A DNA stretch of 64,000 nucleotides from Bacillus sp. ISL-7 (GCF_018613065.1 NZ_JAGGQW010000056.1:1-64000); one strand, 5' to 3'; positions 45,826 to 55,834 are shown, numbered from the stretch's first letter. Numbers and translations: made by a program. Notes: generated by a model not told the origin, from the sequence alone.

Positions 45826-47850
45826 TTACTTTTTATAGCTGAGACCAAAGCCGAAGGTGTAGTTGTCACCCGCTGCATTTGTGTAAGTATAGTCAAACCT
45901 TTCGGCATATCCTGGGACATCAGACGCGTTCTTTTCTACAGCCTCTTGATTGGCTGGGATTGTGATAGGCAGCTTACCTGTTGGGTTAAAGCGTCCGCGA
46001 AGGACATCAAGTAGTGCTTCAGCCTTGACGCTGTAGGTAGCCACGACGGACGCAGCAGCAGGCTCTACCTCATCGATAACCCATGGATTGGTCATGTTGA
46101 TCACAAGGGCCGTTGGGACGGCTGCTTCGATTTGTTTAACTTTTGCAACGTTAATTCCGGTGTTTGTGCCTAATTTAATGTCTACAGTAGAGTTGTCAGG
46201 CAACTCGAATGGACTTGGACGCAGCCAAACAACTGCGGCAGTTGCTTCATCAAGCGTGTCAACGATCGTTACTGTTGGGTCTTCCTTCGCAATCATCTTC
46301 TTCAATGCGTCTGTGCGACTGGCACTGTTGGAACCGCTAAACACTTCTACGTATAGCTTTGCATGTGCGATTTTTTCATCAGTCAGCGGCAGCATTCCTT
46401 GATTGTTGCGGAGAAGTGTTACGGACTTAAGATGCGCTTCGTCTGCTCTGGCCTGTGATTTTTCTGAGCTGGCAACGGCCTGAGCTTCTGTCGGATCCGT
46501 ATATGGGTCCTCAAAAAGTCCGAGGTTGAATATTTCAGTAAGCAGCTGGGACACGGAAGGATCAAGGTCTTTCTCTTTAATTAAGCCTTTATTTACAGCA
46601 GAGATAAGGCCGCTTGGGTCGTTGTTGTCAGAGAAAATGTTAGTTCCTGCATCGATTGCCTTGGCAAACTTCTGCTCGATTGTTAGGTCATGCACACCCC
46701 AGTCGCGGTTGGTCAGCACGCCGCTGTCGCTGTTGACGTATCCCTTAAAGCCCATCCGGTCACGGAGCAGGTCAGTGAGGAGGGTCTTGTTGTAAGCACC
46801 GGCTACCTCTTCGAACTGCTGTGTCTCCGATTGCCAAAGCTCACGTGGAAGCTGTGCAGCGCTGCCCTCATTTTTAGGGACATTGTAGTAGGACATGACC
46901 GAGCTCACTCCAGCATCAATGGCAGCTTGGAATGGCGGCAGCTGATATTTGTAAAGGCTGCCAGGCGTTGGATAGGTCGCAAACTGACCGGCCTCATTGT
47001 GCGGGTCGAGGCCTCGGACGACCGCTCCGTCACCAGGGAAATGCTTAACGGTCTGGGCGACAGACTTGCTACTAAGCTCCTCACCTTGGAAACCAAGGAC
47101 GAGTTCTTTGGCAATTTTTGCATTCAATGTTGGGTCTTCCCCGAACGTGCCGGAAATGCGGCGCCAGCGCGGTTCAGTCGCGGTTTCAATCTGGTAGCCG
47201 TAGTCCTTCTGGATGCCGGCTTCGCGCCATTCGTCGCGGGCAATCTCGGCAAAGTCGCGAATGAGGCTGAGGTCACGCGTTGCCGCTAGACCCAGGGTTC
47301 CAGGCCAGGTGGAGAATTGACCGGAAGCTTCGCTGATGCCGAACTCGTTCTGTTCATTAATGTTATTCCTCGGGTTGGAGGTGAAAACGATCGGGATACC
47401 TAGCGGTGAGGCCTCTGCAATCTCCTGATATTGGTTTGCTCGCTCCGCTAGAGCTTTAGCTGAAAGATTGTCTCGGATAATAAGGTAGCGAATATGGCGA
47501 TTATTGATGTAATCGTTGATGGCGGTCGTGCTAAGTGATGTGATTTGCATGATGCCTGCCTTCTCCTCCATGCTCATTCGCGGCAGGAGATCGGCTACAC
47601 GCTTTTCGGTGGATAAGCGCCAGTCCTCGTAAGGGTCAAGCTTGCCATTGGCATTGAGATCTTTGAATAGTCGTTGACCAATCTTAATAGTGGGCTTAAC
47701 ATGAGCTTCAACCGATGGCGCCTTTTTCCCACCAGCATTTGAGTGGTCCGGTGGTGAGGCCAATGCCCCGCCGGCAATCGTGGCAGCAGCCACACTTGTG
47801 ATCAGAGAAGACATAACCATTTTTCTTAACCGTTTCGATTTTTTTGCCAA
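45826..47850 (-). CDS. Secreted glycoside hydrolase family 3
   Basis: A 674-residue exo-glycosidase (beta-glucosidase/xylosidase type). A Sec signal peptide covers about the first 32 residues, ending A-L-A-S. The GH3 N-domain has K-H-F-P-G-D-G near residue 267 and the nucleophile Asp in V-N-S-D-S-G-V-L. The C-domain ends F-G-F-G-L-S-Y. The start is TTG behind AAGGGGG. Its base composition is clearly more GC-rich than that of its neighbours, which suggests transfer. A cre site stands upstream. No transporter is adjacent. Confidence 0.88.
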   Translation of the reverse strand: MAKKSKRLRKMVMSSLITSVAAATIAGGALASPPDHSNAGGKKAPSVEAHVKPTIKIGQRLFKDLNANGKLDPYEDWRLSTEKRVADLLPRMSMEEKAGIMQITSLSTTAINDYINNRHIRYLIIRDNLSAKALAERANQYQEIAEASPLGIPIVFTSNPRNNINEQNEFGISEASGQFSTWPGTLGLAATRDLSLIRDFAEIARDEWREAGIQKDYGYQIETATEPRWRRISGTFGEDPTLNAKIAKELVLGFQGEELSSKSVAQTVKHFPGDGAVVRGLDPHNEAGQFATYPTPGSLYKYQLPPFQAAIDAGVSSVMSYYNVPKNEGSAAQLPRELWQSETQQFEEVAGAYNKTLLTDLLRDRMGFKGYVNSDSGVLTNRDWGVHDLTIEQKFAKAIDAGTNIFSDNNDPSGLISAVNKGLIKEKDLDPSVSQLLTEIFNLGLFEDPYTDPTEAQAVASSEKSQARADEAHLKSVTLLRNNQGMLPLTDEKIAHAKLYVEVFSGSNSASRTDALKKMIAKEDPTVTIVDTLDEATAAVVWLRPSPFELPDNSTVDIKLGTNTGINVAKVKQIEAAVPTALVINMTNPWVIDEVEPAAASVVATYSVKAEALLDVLRGRFNPTGKLPITIPANQEAVEKNASDVPGYAERFDYTYTNAAGDNYTFGFGLSYKK

Positions 47851-47887
47851 TTTTGCTACCCCCTTGAGATTTGTTGAAAGTAAAACA

Positions 47888-47901
47888 TAAAAGCGTTTAC
47901 A
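47888..47901 (-). promoter_or_regulatory. cre (CcpA) site before the GH3 gene
   Basis: The minus strand reads TGTAAACGCTTTTA, which fits the cre consensus TGWAARCGYTWNCW with one mismatch. Sitting 38 bases before the GH3 start, it suggests repression by glucose through CcpA. Confidence 0.7.
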
Positions 47902-48215
47902 AAAAAATATTTATTTTTTCCCTCCCTTGAGCCCAAAAACTTGACGTTTATTATTTGTAACCGGATACAAAATGGGACAATTAAATTATACGAAAATTAA
48001 GACAATTAACCGTTGTATTAATTTTAGGTTTTTTTGTGATATTTTTATTTTTTTCTCTATAGTTAAATTCCGGTGATACACCCCGCATTTTCTTGTTTCA
48101 CACACTTTGTTCCACATAAACCACTTATTAATAGATTAGTAGGAGATTAAATTATTTAGTTTAAGATAGTCATCACTTCTTTTTATAAAGGTAAAATGAA
48201 TGGGTTTTATTAAAA

Positions 48216-48250
48216 TTAGCACCATCCAAGTGTTGGATGGTGCTAATTAC
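48216..48250. repeat. Perfect palindrome AATTAGCACCATCCAA hairpin
   Basis: A 16-bp perfect stem with loop GTG. It shares the CACCATCC/GGATGGTG core of the window's hairpin family but has different flanks. It lies in the gap between the GH3 gene and the sensory operon. Confidence 0.65.
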
Positions 48251-48411
48251 GAGCTATGTGAAACGGTTTATAACGACCTTCTCCTCTATTATTCACTGAA
48301 ACGGGCTTTATGAACGAGTTACTTCCTCTTCGAATCTATATAGAAAATAAGGAATACAAAGGAAATGGTCAGGAACAAGAAATTATTACTATTTCGTGTT
48401 CATCAAAAAAA

Positions 48412-48453
48412 AGTGTCAGGCACCATCCAATTATCTGGTTGGTGTCTGACACT
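48412..48453 (-). terminator. Hairpin terminator of the sensory operon, GTGTCAGGCACC family
   Basis: AGTGTCAGACACCAACCA pairs with TGG.TGGTGCCTGACACT (one mismatch) and is followed by TTTTTTTT on the minus strand. It touches the stop codon of the sugar-binding protein gene. Confidence 0.85.
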
Positions 48454-49424
48454 CATTTATTCATTACCTGGTATTCATTTAACAATTTATTCAGGAAGTC
48501 TAGTCTCTGCTTCGCATTCTCTTTGATTATGATATCTACGCCTGTATCAACAACTTTTTCAACATTTTCTCCTCTTGTTACTTTCAATGCTGTTTCAACG
48601 CTTAAATATCCCATATCATAAGGATTTTGTGCTACTGTACTAGATATCGTTCCATCCTTGATTAACTTTAGCATATCAGGAATTCCGTCTGCTCCGATGA
48701 CTGGTATCGTAACACCTTGCTCCTCCAATACCTTTATTACTTGTACAGCAGAAGTGTCATGTGTGGCAAAGACTCCCTTAATATCCGGATGATCATGTAA
48801 TATCTTTGTCATTTCTTTTTTTACTGTCTTGGGATCATCCGATATCCCTACTGTTTCTGCCGCTAATGTGATCCCTGCATCTTTTAAAGCCATTTTAGCG
48901 CCGTTTATCCGTTCTCTAAATACTGAAAGGGACAAATCGCCACCGATAATGGCCACTTTATTTCCAGGTTGAAGCTGCGAGGCTAAAAGTGAACCTGCTT
49001 TTTTTCCTAAATCCACGTTATCGGTACCGATATAAGAAGTTTTATTTTCCAATGGAAAATCATTATCTACTAATAATACAGGGGTTTTTTTGGTTTCCGT
49101 AAACTTTTCCAGTAAAGGAATAACAGTTGCATTCGACGGTGCGACAATTAATACATCTGGATTTTCTTGATAGGTCTTCTCTAATAATCTACTTTGTGCT
49201 TCAGCAGATTCATTACGTGGTGCGATAACCTTCCCATCAATGCCAAAATCTCTGAACCCTTTTTCAGCGCCTGCTTTAATAATTTGCCAATATTGTATGT
49301 CTAAACTTTTTAAAACAATGACCACTTTCGGTCTTTCATCTACAAATGAATTTGAAATAAAACTTATAATGATGACAGAAATAACCGCTCCTACAAGATA
49401 AACTAGCTTTCTATTTTTTAACAA
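48453..49424 (-). CDS. Membrane-anchored sugar-binding protein (RbsB-like)
   Basis: A 323-residue type I periplasmic-binding fold (S-L-D-I-Q-Y-W-Q, then I-G-T-D-N-V-D-L-G, F-A-T-H-D-T, G-A-D-G-I-P). The N-terminus has one hydrophobic anchor (residues 9-28) but no lipobox Cys. No ABC permease or ATPase lies nearby; instead it is the last gene of a signalling operon. It probably presents a sugar or similar ligand to the sensor kinase rather than serving uptake. Confidence 0.82.
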   Translation of the reverse strand: MLKNRKLVYLVGAVISVIIISFISNSFVDERPKVVIVLKSLDIQYWQIIKAGAEKGFRDFGIDGKVIAPRNESAEAQSRLLEKTYQENPDVLIVAPSNATVIPLLEKFTETKKTPVLLVDNDFPLENKTSYIGTDNVDLGKKAGSLLASQLQPGNKVAIIGGDLSLSVFRERINGAKMALKDAGITLAAETVGISDDPKTVKKEMTKILHDHPDIKGVFATHDTSAVQVIKVLEEQGVTIPVIGADGIPDMLKLIKDGTISSTVAQNPYDMGYLSVETALKVTRGENVEKVVDTGVDIIIKENAKQRLDFLNKLLNEYQVMNK

Positions 49425-49462
49425 TACATCCTCCCCTCTCCTTATTTTAAGAATAGTAACGA

Positions 49463-51526
49463 TCAGTTATTAAGAATAGGATTTAATTGAAAGCGAACCG
49501 AGAAAATGGTCCCCTCATCTCCCGTTGTTATATTAATTTCAGCGTGGTGTCGTTTTGCTACACTGTAGCAAATAGCCAAACCTAATCCTGTACCCGTTTC
49601 CTTCGTTGTAAAGAAAGGTGTTCCTAATTTTTGTAGAACGTCCGGGCTGATGCCGTGACCCTGATCTTTTATTTCTAAAATGACGGCTTGACTTTTTGTA
49701 TATGTTTTTATCGTAAGTTTTCCATTCGACGACATGGCATCGAGTCCATTAAGGGCGATATTTAAGATTAGCTGACGGATTTCTTTTTGATCGATATAAA
49801 TATCCGGACACTTATTTAAATCAAGCTTAACTTGTTTATTTGACCGAAAAGCCTCCGCTTGAATGAGTGGAGATAATGCTTCTAGTATCGTATTTAAGTT
49901 TTGCTTTTTCTTCACACTAACCTTGTTTTTGGCTAAATTAAGAAATTCAGTAATAATCGCGTTCGCCCTATGTAATTCATCTAACATCAAATCAATGATC
50001 TCTGCTGATAAATTAGCGCTGTTATTCCTTGATAATTGTAAAAATCCTTGAACTGTGGTCATCGGATTTCTAATTTCATGGGCAATTCCTGCTGCCATTT
50101 CACCGATCAAATTCAACCGATCTAATCGGGACATCTCTTTCTCTAAGTGAACGGTATCGGTAACATCTGTTAAAACAATTAACGTACATGGTTCAGTATG
50201 GATATCAATCATTTCAGTCGATAATAATCCATCGCGAATATCCCCGTTTTTTGTTTTATAGCTAATTTTCTTATTACGAATTTTCCGATCAAGATTAATC
50301 GGTTTACCCGTTGATTCATCCACAAAATTATTCACATTTATTTTGTGTTTTTCCAACTCATCGTGGCTATAACCAGTAAATTTTATCCAACTAGTATTTA
50401 CTTCAATAAAAGTTAAATTCTTCTGCGAAAAAATCGCCATTAAACAGGGACTAGATTCAAAAATTTTCCGAAATCTTTCTTGGGAACGGTAAAGATGGTT
50501 GGCGATTCTTTCTCGTTCCTCTATCTCTGTTTGTAGTTTTTCGTTAGCCCTTATCAGTTCTAGCGTTCGTTCTTCTACTTTTTGTTCCATTGTAGTGAAT
50601 TGGAGTTTTTTAATTTCCTCTATCTGCTTTCTTTCTGTGACATCACGAATCGAACAAACAAAAAGCAGTTGATTGTCAACGGTGGTTTCCCCGATAAGAA
50701 TGTCCGCATAAAAGTGACTTTCATCTTTCCGAATAGCCACCGATTCGATCACCTTTCCAACAGATTGCTTGATTGAGGAAAAGAATGAAAACGAAGAATC
50801 CTGGACTTCGTTACCCATCCATTTTAGAAAAAGCATTACCACATGTTTACCGATTAATTCCTCAGCCTTGTAACCAAACATGCTTTTTATAGCTGGATTC
50901 ACTGATAGAATGGAACATTGATCGTCAAACGTAAGGATCGTGTCTACGATGGTTTCACCAATAACTTTGGATAATGCCTCTGTCCGCCGTAAATTTAACG
51001 TTGCTCTATCTAACTTTTTATTCACTTCATTTAGTTGAACTTTACGTTCTCGATCGGTCTGAATGATATTTTCTTTGTGATTTTGATAAATTTTAACAAA
51101 TTGTTCGATTTTCTGTTTCAATGTTTTGGGATTAAATGGTTTAAAAATATAATCAATGGCCCCTACTGCATACCCTTGATGCACATGTTCTATATTTTGA
51201 CTAATCGCAGTGATAAAAATGATCGGAATATGTCTTGTTTTTTCTCTAGCCTTAATGAGCTTCGCCGTTTCAAATCCATTTAGCCCCGGCATCTGTACGT
51301 CCAGTAAAATAACAGCAAAGTCTTGTTTTAGCATACATTTTAACGCTTCTTTTCCTGAATTTGCGCTTACCAAGTGGTAATTGGGAGAAGTAAGTACAGC
51401 TTTCAGTGCTAATAGATTTTCAGGATGATCATCCACCATTAAGATATTTACCTTTTTAAAATGGGGACTAATTAATTTTTCGATAGAGTTTTTCTGATGC
51501 GTCAAATTCTCCGTAACAGTTTTCAT
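49463..51526 (-). CDS. Receiver-PAS-PAS-histidine kinase
   Basis: A 687-residue soluble kinase. The N-terminal receiver (about residues 27-145) has L-M-V-D-D-H and the acceptor Asp in L-L-D-V-Q-M-P. A coiled coil and two PAS/PAC domains follow (about 180-460). The HisKA domain has H in A-G-I-A-H-E-I-R-N-P-M and the HATPase_c has G-T-G-L-G-L. The receiver is probably phosphorylated by the upstream hybrid kinase. The annotated start lies 59 bases inside the cheR gene; an internal ATG just before V-D-D-H is the alternative. Confidence 0.85.
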   Translation of the reverse strand: MKTVTENLTHQKNSIEKLISPHFKKVNILMVDDHPENLLALKAVLTSPNYHLVSANSGKEALKCMLKQDFAVILLDVQMPGLNGFETAKLIKAREKTRHIPIIFITAISQNIEHVHQGYAVGAIDYIFKPFNPKTLKQKIEQFVKIYQNHKENIIQTDRERKVQLNEVNKKLDRATLNLRRTEALSKVIGETIVDTILTFDDQCSILSVNPAIKSMFGYKAEELIGKHVVMLFLKWMGNEVQDSSFSFFSSIKQSVGKVIESVAIRKDESHFYADILIGETTVDNQLLFVCSIRDVTERKQIEEIKKLQFTTMEQKVEERTLELIRANEKLQTEIEERERIANHLYRSQERFRKIFESSPCLMAIFSQKNLTFIEVNTSWIKFTGYSHDELEKHKINVNNFVDESTGKPINLDRKIRNKKISYKTKNGDIRDGLLSTEMIDIHTEPCTLIVLTDVTDTVHLEKEMSRLDRLNLIGEMAAGIAHEIRNPMTTVQGFLQLSRNNSANLSAEIIDLMLDELHRANAIITEFLNLAKNKVSVKKKQNLNTILEALSPLIQAEAFRSNKQVKLDLNKCPDIYIDQKEIRQLILNIALNGLDAMSSNGKLTIKTYTKSQAVILEIKDQGHGISPDVLQKLGTPFFTTKETGTGLGLAICYSVAKRHHAEINITTGDEGTIFSVRFQLNPILNN

Positions 51527-52313
51527 AACTAGTAAATTTTATCCCCTCTCTTTTACCCAACCCAAGAAAACCTGATGGACATAGGCTATTATATAATAAC
51601 GTATGGACATGATTTTGAAGAACCTTATCAAAATAGATAAAGACATTTCGGCATATAATTATATCAAACTCGTTAAATGATTGATCCGTTACTAAATTAT
51701 GCTGGGCAAACACGACATTTTTTTGCAAAAAGGTATGAAAAAAAACCTTATCATCCACTGCCTTATAGTATTCAGAAAAGGCCCTTTTCCCGCCTGCCTC
51801 GATATAGTTTTTTGTATAGAGCTGCATCCTATCTAATGGAAAAGTACCTTTCTTCGCCTTTTCTAGGACAATTTTGTTTAAATCGGTAGCAAACATTCTC
51901 GTTTTTTCGTAAATCCCTTCTTCATGTAAGAGAATAGCCATGGAATAGACCTCTTCCCCTGATGAGCAGCCAACATGCCAAATTCGAATTTCAGGATAAT
52001 CTTTTACTAACGGAATGATTTTTGTTCGGAATGACTTAAAAAATGAAGGATCCCGGAACATCTCTGTCACATTAATCGAGAAATCAGAAAGCAATTCCCC
52101 CATGACTTCTGAATCGCGTAGTACCTTTTCCTGAAGAGCCGATATACTTGCAAGATTCTCCTTACAAACACGATGGCGAATTCTCCTTTGGATAAAAGGA
52201 AAGGCATAATTTCGAAAATCATAACCATAATAACGAAAAACGGCCTCTAGGAGTAAGTCTATTTCAATTCTTTCTATCTCTTCTGACTTGAGAATATCAG
52301 GTGCTTTTATCAA
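51468..52313 (-). CDS. CheR-type protein methyltransferase (RsbM-like)
   Basis: The 281-residue SAM-dependent methyltransferase has an N-terminal helical CheR_N region and the SAM motif H-V-G-C-S-S-G-E-E-V-Y-S-M-A near residue 125, later I-I-C-R-N-V-F-I-Y-F. CheR modifies Glu residues of chemoreceptors, but no chemoreceptor or CheB is present here. In B. cereus the related RsbM methylates hybrid kinase RsbK. Its start overlaps the stop of the hybrid kinase by 4 bases, so those two are coupled. Confidence 0.88.
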   Translation of the reverse strand: MIKAPDILKSEEIERIEIDLLLEAVFRYYGYDFRNYAFPFIQRRIRHRVCKENLASISALQEKVLRDSEVMGELLSDFSINVTEMFRDPSFFKSFRTKIIPLVKDYPEIRIWHVGCSSGEEVYSMAILLHEEGIYEKTRMFATDLNKIVLEKAKKGTFPLDRMQLYTKNYIEAGGKRAFSEYYKAVDDKVFFHTFLQKNVVFAQHNLVTDQSFNEFDIIICRNVFIYFDKVLQNHVHTLLYNSLCPSGFLGLGKREGIKFTSYENCYGEFDASEKLYRKIN

Positions 52314-55054
52314 ATTTTCTGGCCCTCCTTACTATACAACCATACTTGAATTAAAGAAAATAACTGGTCTAAGTTAATTGGCTTACTTATATAATCCGTT
52401 GCTCCAGCATCTAAACATTCTTCTCTACTGCGTTTCATTGCCTTGGCTGTAAGGGCGATGATTGGTAATGCTTGAAATTCTGTTATTTGGCGAATTTGTC
52501 GCATGGCTTCAAACCCATCCATCTCAGGCATCATAATGTCCATTAATATTAAGTCTGTATCTGGGTTGTCCTTTAATACCTCAATCCCTTCACGACCATT
52601 CTCTGCTACAATAATATTCATTTCATATTTTTCAAGAGCAATTGTTAAGGCATAAACATTCCGTATATCATCATCTACAATGAGTATTTTCTTGTTTTTC
52701 AAAGAAGAAATCCCATTTTGATTTTCCCGATCTTCTATATCTTTAAGTGGGTCATCCTCATAAAGACTTATCGCAACTTCTTCTAAAGCGGTATTTCCCA
52801 CTATTTTGTTGATCGTTTGATAGTATGGCAAATATAAAGTGAAGATGCTACCTTTCCCTTTCATACTCATTACCTCAATAAATCCACCTAATAACTGTGC
52901 CATTTCTCGACTAATGGAAAGTCCTAATCCAGTGCCCCCATATTGACGACTTGTCGTTCCATCTGCTTGTTTAAAGGCATCAAATATCGTATCTTGTTTG
53001 TCTTTATCAATGCCAATTCCCGTATCGATAACGGAGAAAGCAAGCATTGAATTCGCTTGAACACCCTCAGATAGATTCCTACTGACGTCTTTAACTTCCT
53101 TCCGGACAACTAATGAAACACTGCCACGTTCAGTAAACTTAAAAGCATTGGAAAGTAGATTTTTTAAAATTTGCTGTAAACGTTGTTCATCCGTATTGAA
53201 AGTCCCTGATAAATTTGCATCCATTTTAATAGTAAACTGTACATTTTTTTGAATCGCAAGAGGAGAAAATTGCCGTTCAATAAAATCTTGCACATCATGT
53301 AGGTCCACCTCTGTAGGGTTTACATCTAATTTACCTGACTCCACTTTCGCTAAGTCTAAAACATCGTTTATTAAATGAAGTAAATCATTCCCCGATGAGT
53401 AAATCGTCCGAACATACTCCTCCTGATCAGCCGTAAGATTTCCATCCCCGTTTTCAGCGAGTATTTGCGCTAATATTAGTAAACTATTTAGAGGTGTTCT
53501 TAACTCATGGGACATATTCGCTAGAAATTCCGATTTATATTGTGAGCTTAGTGCCAATTGTTGAGCTTTCTCTTCAAGCGCCTCCCTAACCTTTTCGATT
53601 TCCTCTTTCTTTTGTTCAGAAGCTATATACTGCTCCTCAAGTTTTTCATTCGTCGTCCTTAACTCCTCTTGTTGTAACTGCAGTTCTTCTGATTGAGCTT
53701 GGAGTTCTTCTGTCAAGGCTTGTGATTCTTGCAATAATCTTTCTGCTTTCATATGGCTGACAATACTGTTTATCTTGATACCAATATTATTAGTTACGGC
53801 TTCCAATAGCTTAACCTGAAGCGGACTTAAGGCCTCAAATGATGCAATTTCAATAACAGCTAGTACATCATTTTCAAATTGTATCGGTAAAATCATAATA
53901 TTTTTCGGTGAACCTACTCCTAGTCCTGATCTAATTTTTACGTAGTGATCTGGGACATTGGTTAGTAAGATGGATCGTTTTTCAAGTGCACATTGGCCGA
54001 TCAGACCTTCTCCAAAACGAAAACGCATATAATCTTTATTATCATTCAAAGAGGCATAGGCTGAAATCTTTTTTAGATACTTCTCTCGCTCTTCTACTTC
54101 CTTAACATAAAAAACTCCGTAACTTGCTCCTACCATCGGTACAAGTTTTGTAATTAACAATTCTGCTAACATAGAAACATTTTCAACCTCAGGATAAATG
54201 GTAGCAATTTCGGCAATTTTCCTATTCAGCCAACTTTGCTCTTCTGCTACTTCTTTTAATTGTTTCTCTAGCATACTTTGTTCCTCTAGTGCATGTGCCA
54301 TTTTATTAAAGGAAACTGCGATTTCACCCAACTCACCCTTAGTGGAAAGCTCAATTCGGGGCAATGAACTAAAATCACTAGTTGTAGCACTTTTCATAAC
54401 AGCTGTTATTTTGTTCAGGTTATTTGTCATACCTCTAATAATCCAAAACGTGAAACCAATGCCAATACATAAGGCGATGGCAAGATAAATGTAAATAATG
54501 GTGACAGCCATATTGTAAGTATCTTTAGACCTTAAAAGTTCATTTTTCATCTTTTGTTCTTGCAATCCATAGAGAAGATCGGCAATTTGAATCATTCTTT
54601 GTCTTATAAGTTCAGAATCCGTCCAAAAGACTGCAGGAATTTCCATTTCCCCATTTAGCTTTTTTGCTGTCAAAGCTTGCTGCCCCATATTTTTATATGA
54701 TTCTTGCAATATTTTAAACTTTGCAATTAGTTCTTTAGATTTCTCTTGCTTGTCCATTTTTTCTAGTGATTCAATCGCCGCTTGCAAATTGGTATGGGAA
54801 TCTTCCCAAGAATTCGCCGCATTTAAATGGATATCATTTCCACGGTTAGTTAACATCGAAGTTAGCTCTAGACCTATTCTAGAAGTCTCATATTTAATAT
54901 CGGAAGCCATTTCGATTCTCTCATTTAGATCATTAACAACAACGTTCATATTCACTGTCGATTGTTCGAGCATGTTCATTAAAATGATGGCGATAATAAA
55001 AAACAATAGCAGTAATGAACCGATGCTCGTATAGAGCTTTGTTTTAAATTTCAT
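52310..55054 (-). CDS. Membrane hybrid histidine kinase (RsbK-like)
   Basis: A 914-residue kinase. Two membrane spans (about residues 8-28 and 185-206) flank an extracellular four-helix-type sensor. HAMP (about 207-260), GAF (about 280-430) and a long coiled coil follow. HisKA has S-H-E-L-R-T-P-L-N-S near 515, and the HATPase_c has D-T-G-I-G-I and G-T-G-L-G-L-S. The C-terminal receiver has L-I-L-M-D-I-M-M-P. Layout and neighbours resemble RsbK of the B. cereus general stress pathway. First gene of a four-gene operon. Confidence 0.88.
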   Translation of the reverse strand: MKFKTKLYTSIGSLLLLFFIIAIILMNMLEQSTVNMNVVVNDLNERIEMASDIKYETSRIGLELTSMLTNRGNDIHLNAANSWEDSHTNLQAAIESLEKMDKQEKSKELIAKFKILQESYKNMGQQALTAKKLNGEMEIPAVFWTDSELIRQRMIQIADLLYGLQEQKMKNELLRSKDTYNMAVTIIYIYLAIALCIGIGFTFWIIRGMTNNLNKITAVMKSATTSDFSSLPRIELSTKGELGEIAVSFNKMAHALEEQSMLEKQLKEVAEEQSWLNRKIAEIATIYPEVENVSMLAELLITKLVPMVGASYGVFYVKEVEEREKYLKKISAYASLNDNKDYMRFRFGEGLIGQCALEKRSILLTNVPDHYVKIRSGLGVGSPKNIMILPIQFENDVLAVIEIASFEALSPLQVKLLEAVTNNIGIKINSIVSHMKAERLLQESQALTEELQAQSEELQLQQEELRTTNEKLEEQYIASEQKKEEIEKVREALEEKAQQLALSSQYKSEFLANMSHELRTPLNSLLILAQILAENGDGNLTADQEEYVRTIYSSGNDLLHLINDVLDLAKVESGKLDVNPTEVDLHDVQDFIERQFSPLAIQKNVQFTIKMDANLSGTFNTDEQRLQQILKNLLSNAFKFTERGSVSLVVRKEVKDVSRNLSEGVQANSMLAFSVIDTGIGIDKDKQDTIFDAFKQADGTTSRQYGGTGLGLSISREMAQLLGGFIEVMSMKGKGSIFTLYLPYYQTINKIVGNTALEEVAISLYEDDPLKDIEDRENQNGISSLKNKKILIVDDDIRNVYALTIALEKYEMNIIVAENGREGIEVLKDNPDTDLILMDIMMPEMDGFEAMRQIRQITEFQALPIIALTAKAMKRSREECLDAGATDYISKPINLDQLFSLIQVWLYSKEGQKI

Positions 55055-55580
55055 AAGACCTCCATATTTCCTATCGTTTATTAACAGGTTAATCTATTAA
55101 ACTAAAATCGTAATTGTCACAAAAAATAGAATATTCAAAATAACAAAACATCACATTTATCAATTAACTTTCATATTTTTATATTTTACTTTAAGTCAAT
55201 ATTATCGTCTACATAATATTTTATATAAATAAAGGAAAGTGGCTAATAAAAAGGATGCACATACTTCCACCCATAATTAGTAGATATTACATCAAAAGCC
55301 TGTTAAAAATGTCCAATTCTAGAGGGTTTTGAAGAATTATAGTAAATGTGAAGGATTCACTCTTTATCGTTTTATTATTTCGATATAACAAACTAACGAG
55401 TTTACCGTACTAGACGATTAACACCTGCTTCACACAATCACCTTCATTATAATACTACTACAGTTCCCGTTTTTTTTCTTCTATTGGAATGGAGACAATC
55501 AAAAATAATAGGAAACATGATTTATTTCACATACAAATGAATCCAAATATTTTAGAATATTCTTTAAAAATAGAATTCAG
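55055..55580. other. AT-rich gap upstream of the sensory operon
   Basis: About 525 bases. The operon promoter should lie in the first 150 bases, but I could not choose one. No ORF is supported. Confidence 0.35.
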
Positions 55581-55761
55581 GTGAAGGTGGTGTAGCAGGA
55601 TTTCGGGCCCAGACCGAAGAAGAAGCAAAGCAGATTATTACGGAAGCATTTCAGTGTACCGGGCCAGTTCTCATGGAGTTTAATTAATGGAAGAAGAAAA
55701 CGTCTATCCGATGGTACCCCCTAACCATAACAACCATCAAACCATACTATCTCGAAAGTAA
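55581..55761 (+). pseudogene. C-terminal fragment of an acetolactate-synthase-like enzyme
   Basis: One frame reads F-R-A-Q-T-E-E-E-A-K-Q-I-I-T-E-A-F and V-L-M-E-F-N then stops. The next frame continues with E-E-N-V-Y-P-M-V-P-P-N, a hallmark of the IlvB C-terminus. So only about 60 residues remain, with a frameshift between them. The original terminator still follows at 55762. Confidence 0.65.
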
Positions 55762-55806
55762 AAAACGCCAAACCATTGTGGAATTCAAAGGTTTGGCGTT
55801 TTTTTA
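55762..55806 (+). terminator. Intrinsic terminator of the lost IlvB-like gene
   Basis: AAACGCCAAACC pairs with GGTTTGGCGTTT, followed by TTTTT. It directly follows the fragment's stop. Confidence 0.85.
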
Positions 55807-55834
55807 GGAAGGAATCGTCCAGAAGTGTAAAAAT

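Larger units (their letters stand above)
47851..48409. other. Gap upstream of the GH3 gene
   Basis: Contains the cre site (47888), AT-rich promoter DNA and the hairpin at 48216-48250. No gene was recognised on either strand. Confidence 0.4.

Noticed and set aside
46690..47289. A 199-codon plus-strand frame inside the GH3 gene
   Set aside because: It is an antisense shadow caused by the high GC of the GH3 coding strand and has no ribosome-binding site or family pattern.
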